Shown here: piece by piece, positions 60,282 to 64,000 of the stretch | How the letters are laid out: the number at the start of each line of letters is the position of its first letter | Numbering within the stretch: the stretch's first letter is position 1 | NCBI GenBank assembly: GCA_047967505.1 | Contig: CM106539.1 | Strand: one strand, 5' to 3' | Length of the DNA stretch: 64,000 bases | DNA from: Dipteris shenzhenensis | Lineage: Eukaryota > Polypodiophyta > Polypodiopsida > Gleicheniales | The notes under the pieces: generated by a model | The model's input: the letters and a program-made list of their open reading frames with translations, nothing else | Told to the model about the DNA's origin: nothing | Database searches by the model: none | Made by a program: the position numbers and the translations under genes

Positions 60282-60955
60282 CTATACATCACAAAGTCTT
60301 TGCAACCTCATCATCACTAGAGCTTGCTTTGGCTTCATAGCTTGCACTTGTCCAATGATGGGAAGATCATTTAATGGACCTTGAAGATAAAAATTTACCC
60401 ACATTGCTAGATCTCCATCATTACTCTCTCCCTTAACATCCTCCAACACTCTACCATTTTCATAAACATATACCAATTCTCGGGGGGGTCACTCATCTTA
60501 TGCAACCCTATCACGTGAGTTCAACAAAAGGATATTTTTAATTTATAAAATTTACATAATTTAGCTTACATAAGGGAGTATTTAAAACGAGTTTAGAAAA
60601 AAATTACATATTTGTATAGAAAAAGGGTATGTTTTATTAATGAAAAATCTGTCGGATAAGGGATTTTACAAATAAGCCTTGAACGCATGTGATATAGAGA
60701 GTTTATACATAGTGACCCCCCCGAGCACCAATTTCTCTGCTCTTTTTGTCTTCAAGCAATTTCTTGTGACGGAATGTACCAACTTGTAATTACTCCAATT
60801 TCGTTCACTGGACGAATTGTTGCAAGGTTGTGATATTACTTTCAAGGCCAAGGTTTGCAAATGCAGTGTCGATGCTCCACACTCCACACCATCTCCATGC
60901 AAGCATCTCGTATTCATGTATATGCAAACAATCCTTTGCAAGGTCTCGTATTTAT
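60282..60955 (-). pseudogene. hAT transposase-like C-terminus, split by MITE M1
   Basis: Minus-strand reading upstream of the MITE: LALKVISQPCNNSSSERNWS (about 60850-60795), HSVTRNCLKTKRAEKLV, ending at 60726. The SQ-C-SSS-ERNWS and RN-L motifs are the hAT C-terminal dimerisation domain. After the 247-base MITE the frame resumes as LVYVYENGRVLEDVKGESND and ends at TGA 60282. The upstream boundary near 60955 and the N-terminal domains were not resolved. Apart from the insertion the visible part is open, so the gene may have been intact until recently. It could be a transposase or a domesticated hAT-derived protein. Confidence 0.7.
60479..60725. mobile_element. MITE M1, copy 2, inside the hAT-like frame
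   Basis: 247 bases, reverse orientation to copy 1, with perfect 15-base ends CTCGGGGGGGTCACT / AGTGACCCCCCCGAG. Flanks are taccaatt (60471-60478) and caccaatt (60726-60733), an 8-base duplication with one transition. The interior aligns with copy 1 over its whole length. Confidence 0.88.
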
Positions 60956-60981
60956 GTATATGCAAACAATCCTTACCTAGT
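60906..60981. repeat. 38-base tandem duplication
   Basis: tctcgtatt(c/t)atgtatatgc begins at 60906 and 60944. It lies at the upstream edge of the hAT-like reading. Confidence 0.85.
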
Positions 60982-61417
60982 TTGTAAAGTGGATAATTTT
61001 CTGACAGTAGCAGAATATTCAGATAATTTCCTGATAGTAGCAGAATAATTTCTTGACACATAATTTAATCAAGAGGACTATTTACATTGAAGATGATAAT
61101 TAAAGTGCAAAAGAGGATGTTGATATAGTGGTAAGCAGCTAAATATTCTATCTTAGTTTGTGTTTTGAAAGCACTATGGTGTATAAAGTGGGTAACATTG
61201 CACATGAATGACAATGAAATGGAATATTCCTTTTTAAAAAAGAAACAATCTGATTCTTTATTTATCATAATGTAAAACACTATCACATAGTATCAATATT
61301 TTAAAAAAAACTTGCAAAATTATGGCTTAAATTTAAGAGTATTTTTAATTAAAATTTTAAAAATTGTGGAAATTTGCATAGTTATAAAAAACAAATACAT
61401 TATGCTTATGGTTTTCT

Positions 61418-61907
61418 AACCTTGGGGCACCAACCCAATATGTAATATGTTACTAACCTCGTCCAAAATCCAAAGTATGGGGGGACAAGCTCCATATATA
61501 ATATGCATGGATTTCCTTTAAAAAGTTCATATGCAAGGGAAAATTTTGAAAATTTCATGTCCCCTTTCCCATAAAATATAAGGTATATACCTTGAAAAAT
61601 ATGCAAGATTTCAAGATTTGTACATATTTTTCATAATATGTGAGGCCCAAGGGGGGGGGGTCTTTTGGATGAGGGGGGGTAAAACAAAAAATACACTAAA
61701 ATAAGAAAACCTATCTCCTTTCAAATTGATGTAACTTTTTCATGTGTTACCCAAATTTCAAGGTGTAAGAACAGATTTGAAGCTCTTTTAGTGTAGAACA
61801 CAACCATGTTAATTTGAATAATTTCTACTTGTGGCATATTGTTAAATTTATCTCATACTCAAGATTTTAATAGGTTTTCTTACTAAAGGGAGTTGGTGCC
61901 CCAGGTT
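61418..61907. mobile_element. possible second MITE or inverted-repeat element
   Basis: aaccttggggcaccaac at 61418-61434 faces gttggtgccccaggtt at 61892-61907, giving 16 of 17 matching positions about 490 bases apart. The AT-rich interior contains G runs near 61651. No clear target duplication was found. Confidence 0.45.
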
Positions 61908-62909
61908 GCCAACTTCATCAAAGGAATTGAAAAGTTGGGTAGTCTTTTAATACAATGATATTCCACAAAAAGTGAGCTTTTGGAGACTTCTACACAACTA
62001 GAAATTGTACATGCACTGTCTCACTCTACAAGTGCATCCTCTTCTATATCAAAATCTATAGTTTCATCATCATTGAGGTCATTGTCATAAACTGATGATG
62101 ATTTTGAAGTGGATGCTCCATCCTCCTTCACACTATAAGACCTAATGCTCCTTTCATTTGCAACCCCATGATTCTAGAGGAGGATCTAGCAAGGCCTGTC
62201 ATGTAGGATGGAACCTTTTCAAAAAGGATATCTATTTTTCTCTTCCTTTGGTATCCATCATTTGCATGTTGAAAATCATAAACAAGAAAGATCAAGGACA
62301 TCCAACCACATCTGGTTTTTTGTGCCCCTTCTTTTCCTTTTTCTATTTGGACATACGACTAATTTAGGAACATATTTTTTTTTCAATGGATTAGCATGGG
62401 AAATCCTAATCCATTGTACAAAAATGGAAAGCAACTTTCCTTGCATAGATTTCTGAAATTTTCCACATTCGCAATCTAGAATGGATGTCCTAGAGGGTCC
62501 TCTTGAGCAAGAGTTGAAATCATGGATCCAATCTTCAAATCTTGTATGAAATCTACCCACATCAGTGATCTCTTCTCGTCTTTGAGAGATCGATGTGCAT
62601 CAAAGTACATCTCTCATGTAGGTATATTAATTGAAGCTTCCATCTCAAGCAATAGACTCAGAGGTTGTATAGCCTATCATGAAGGCAGAGAAGATAATGG
62701 CCATACAAAAGCATTGCACAAAGTAGCAATGTTACTCAAATCAATTTGGGAGTCTTTAAAGAAAGTATTTGACCACACTCCAATCTCTCCATTTCTAGAG
62801 TATGTTTTGCCTTCTCAACCGAATGTCTCATCTCAAACATGCACCCTTCATAGTCAACATCCCTTCCTTAAGCTTGTTCCCACTTCACTTATGCTCAATG
62901 TGCCTAGTG
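61908..62909. other. spacer, function unknown
   Basis: Open frames on both strands around 62276-62941 carry no motif I recognise. The minus-strand reading near 62080 is acidic (DNDLNDDETIDFDIEED) and could be a diverged part of the hAT-like gene. Confidence 0.25.
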
Positions 62910-63394
62910 TGTTGAAAAGCGTTAGTGGTAAACTTTCATGACACTGGCAGTGCTGGTGATGTGATTTGATAGGCAGTTATGGAGTACAATGTGGTGAGCA
63001 TTCTCCTTGCAAGCGGTTCATGGAGTCTATATAATGAATGAGCTACTTGTGTTCCTATTGTTGTTGCATGAATGAGAGGTTGTGTAGTTATCAACCTAAG
63101 TGTTAGCTTCTTGTGAGCCTATGTGGTCTCTTCACCTAGTCGACTAGTGTGGTTTCCATCTACATTTCATCTAGTGTCAAGCCTTTGTGGCTTTATGGCT
63201 AGTCATATTCTCCTGTAGACCTCCACAACAAGTCGTGTAGGGTTGCATGGAGGTGTCTAGGTCTTTGAGTAGTGAATTTTAGTGCGTGTGTTCTTAATGA
63301 AGGTTGCCATCTTTTATACGGGTTCTCTGCTTGTATCCTATCAACTTTTCTCACATGAAATATATTGCATGCAATCATTCCAAGTTTTCCAACA
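62910..63394 (+). repeat. candidate 5' LTR of a Copia element running off the window
   Basis: The right edge is set by the primer site just after 63394 (...tttccaaca). The left edge at TGTTGAAAAGC (62910) is proposed because it mirrors that end. No second LTR is available for comparison. Confidence 0.45.
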
Positions 63395-63396
63395 AT

Positions 63397-63408
63397 TGGT
63401 ATCAAAGC
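63397..63408 (+). other. primer-binding site, initiator-Met type
   Basis: tggtatcaaagc, one base off the plant Copia consensus. Confidence 0.75.
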
Positions 63409-63484
63409 AAGTGTAGCCCGTGCCTAGATATTCTTGAAGAATTCAAGAGAAACCACTTTGAAGGGAGTCACCCAATGCAATAGT

Positions 63485-64000
63485 CATGGAAAGATGGCCC
63501 AAGGTCTCTACCACTAAGTCACTTTCCTAAAGCCTTTGTTGTTAAATGTGATGGCCAGAACTTCCCTTTTTCTGAAAACTTTTTGTATGCATTCTCCTTA
63601 TGGAAAAGGCCTTATGGGGTGTGGTCTCTAGATGTGAGAAGAAGCATGCCGATATTCAAGGTCTTGAGAAAATGAATGCTTGGGATCTAAAGAATGAGAA
63701 GGCACTTGGTCTCTTGGGATGAGCTCTTGAAGTAGTTTTCTTCCATCATAGAGATATTTCAAAGATTGCAGCACAGAGTTAGACCATGCTTCAGGAGCTC
63801 TTTGAATCGAGCGTGAAAACTTCTAAGCTCATCCTAAAGTAAGAGCTATTTGGTCTTCAAATGGGAGAGGGAGATCATATGGAAACTCACCTTAATCAAA
63901 TGTAGGCCATAATTAAGCAACTTCAAGCCTTGGATAAATAAGATGAAATTTTTGATATATGGGAAAGAGGAGAGGTGAAAACATAGAAAAATGGCAAAGG
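63485..64000 (+). pseudogene. Copia gag N-terminal part, decayed, continues past the window
   Basis: Readable blocks include KKHADIQGLEKMNAWDLKNE (about 63643), KIAAQS*TMLQELFESS (about 63761), LFGLQMGEGDHMETHLNQ (63848) and AIIKQLQALDK, the usual Copia Gag helical layout. Several TAG codons stand where Gln or similar is expected. The pol part lies outside. Confidence 0.7.

Noticed and set aside
1-64000. tRNA, rRNA, CRISPR or bacterial operon features
   Set aside because: None seen by eye; the sequence is plant nuclear in style. Small tRNA or miRNA genes could still have been missed without a covariance search.

Overview
The window looks like a stretch of a large, repeat-rich seed-plant nuclear genome; a gymnosperm is my best guess. 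The basis is low gene density, long AT-rich spacers, spliced plant-type genes and nested, decayed LTR retrotransposons carrying plant initiator-Met primer sites. I saw nothing bacterial, no CRISPR, and no rRNA or tRNA gene.

Two host genes are recognisable, both on the minus strand. A complete three-exon clathrin light chain gene occupies 38028-40401; its splice joins restore one 343-codon frame. The four 5' exons of a PEX12-like peroxisomal RING peroxin lie at 32470-33701. They are free of stops and joined by in-phase GT-AG introns, but I found no exons for its C-terminal membrane and RING part. If the gene is functional, its fourth intron must be very long, possibly spanning the repeat-filled left half of the window.

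The rest is mostly mobile DNA. Left end (1-9800): remnants of Ty3/gypsy elements with two retropepsin-like stretches, and a split Ty3 RNase H domain interrupted by a full-length Copia element (family A, 3946-9466). Region 9.8-18 kb: decayed sequence with a trihelix/SANT-like pseudogene and a gag-like pseudogene. Region 18.3-24.4 kb: a minus-strand Tnt1/Tork-like Copia copy (family B) with an internal inversion and an internal tandem duplication, invaded by a plus-strand copy of its own family. Region 24.6-25.7 kb: a Ty3 gag remnant. Region 43.6-45.9 kb: a very young non-coding LTR element (family C). Region 47.5-49.1 kb: an L1-type LINE remnant cut by a family B copy, which is in turn split by a near-complete family B element (49636-55516). 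Region 56.8-57.9 kb: another decayed Copia. Right end: a hAT-type transposase-like ORF broken by a 247-bp MITE, a second inverted-repeat pair, and the start of another Copia element running off the window.

The most useful observations are a MITE family with 8-bp target duplications, one copy of which sits inside a hAT transposase-like frame; recurrent self-nesting of family B; the inversion and tandem duplication inside one family B copy; the young non-autonomous family C element; and the partial PEX12 gene with an apparently giant intron.
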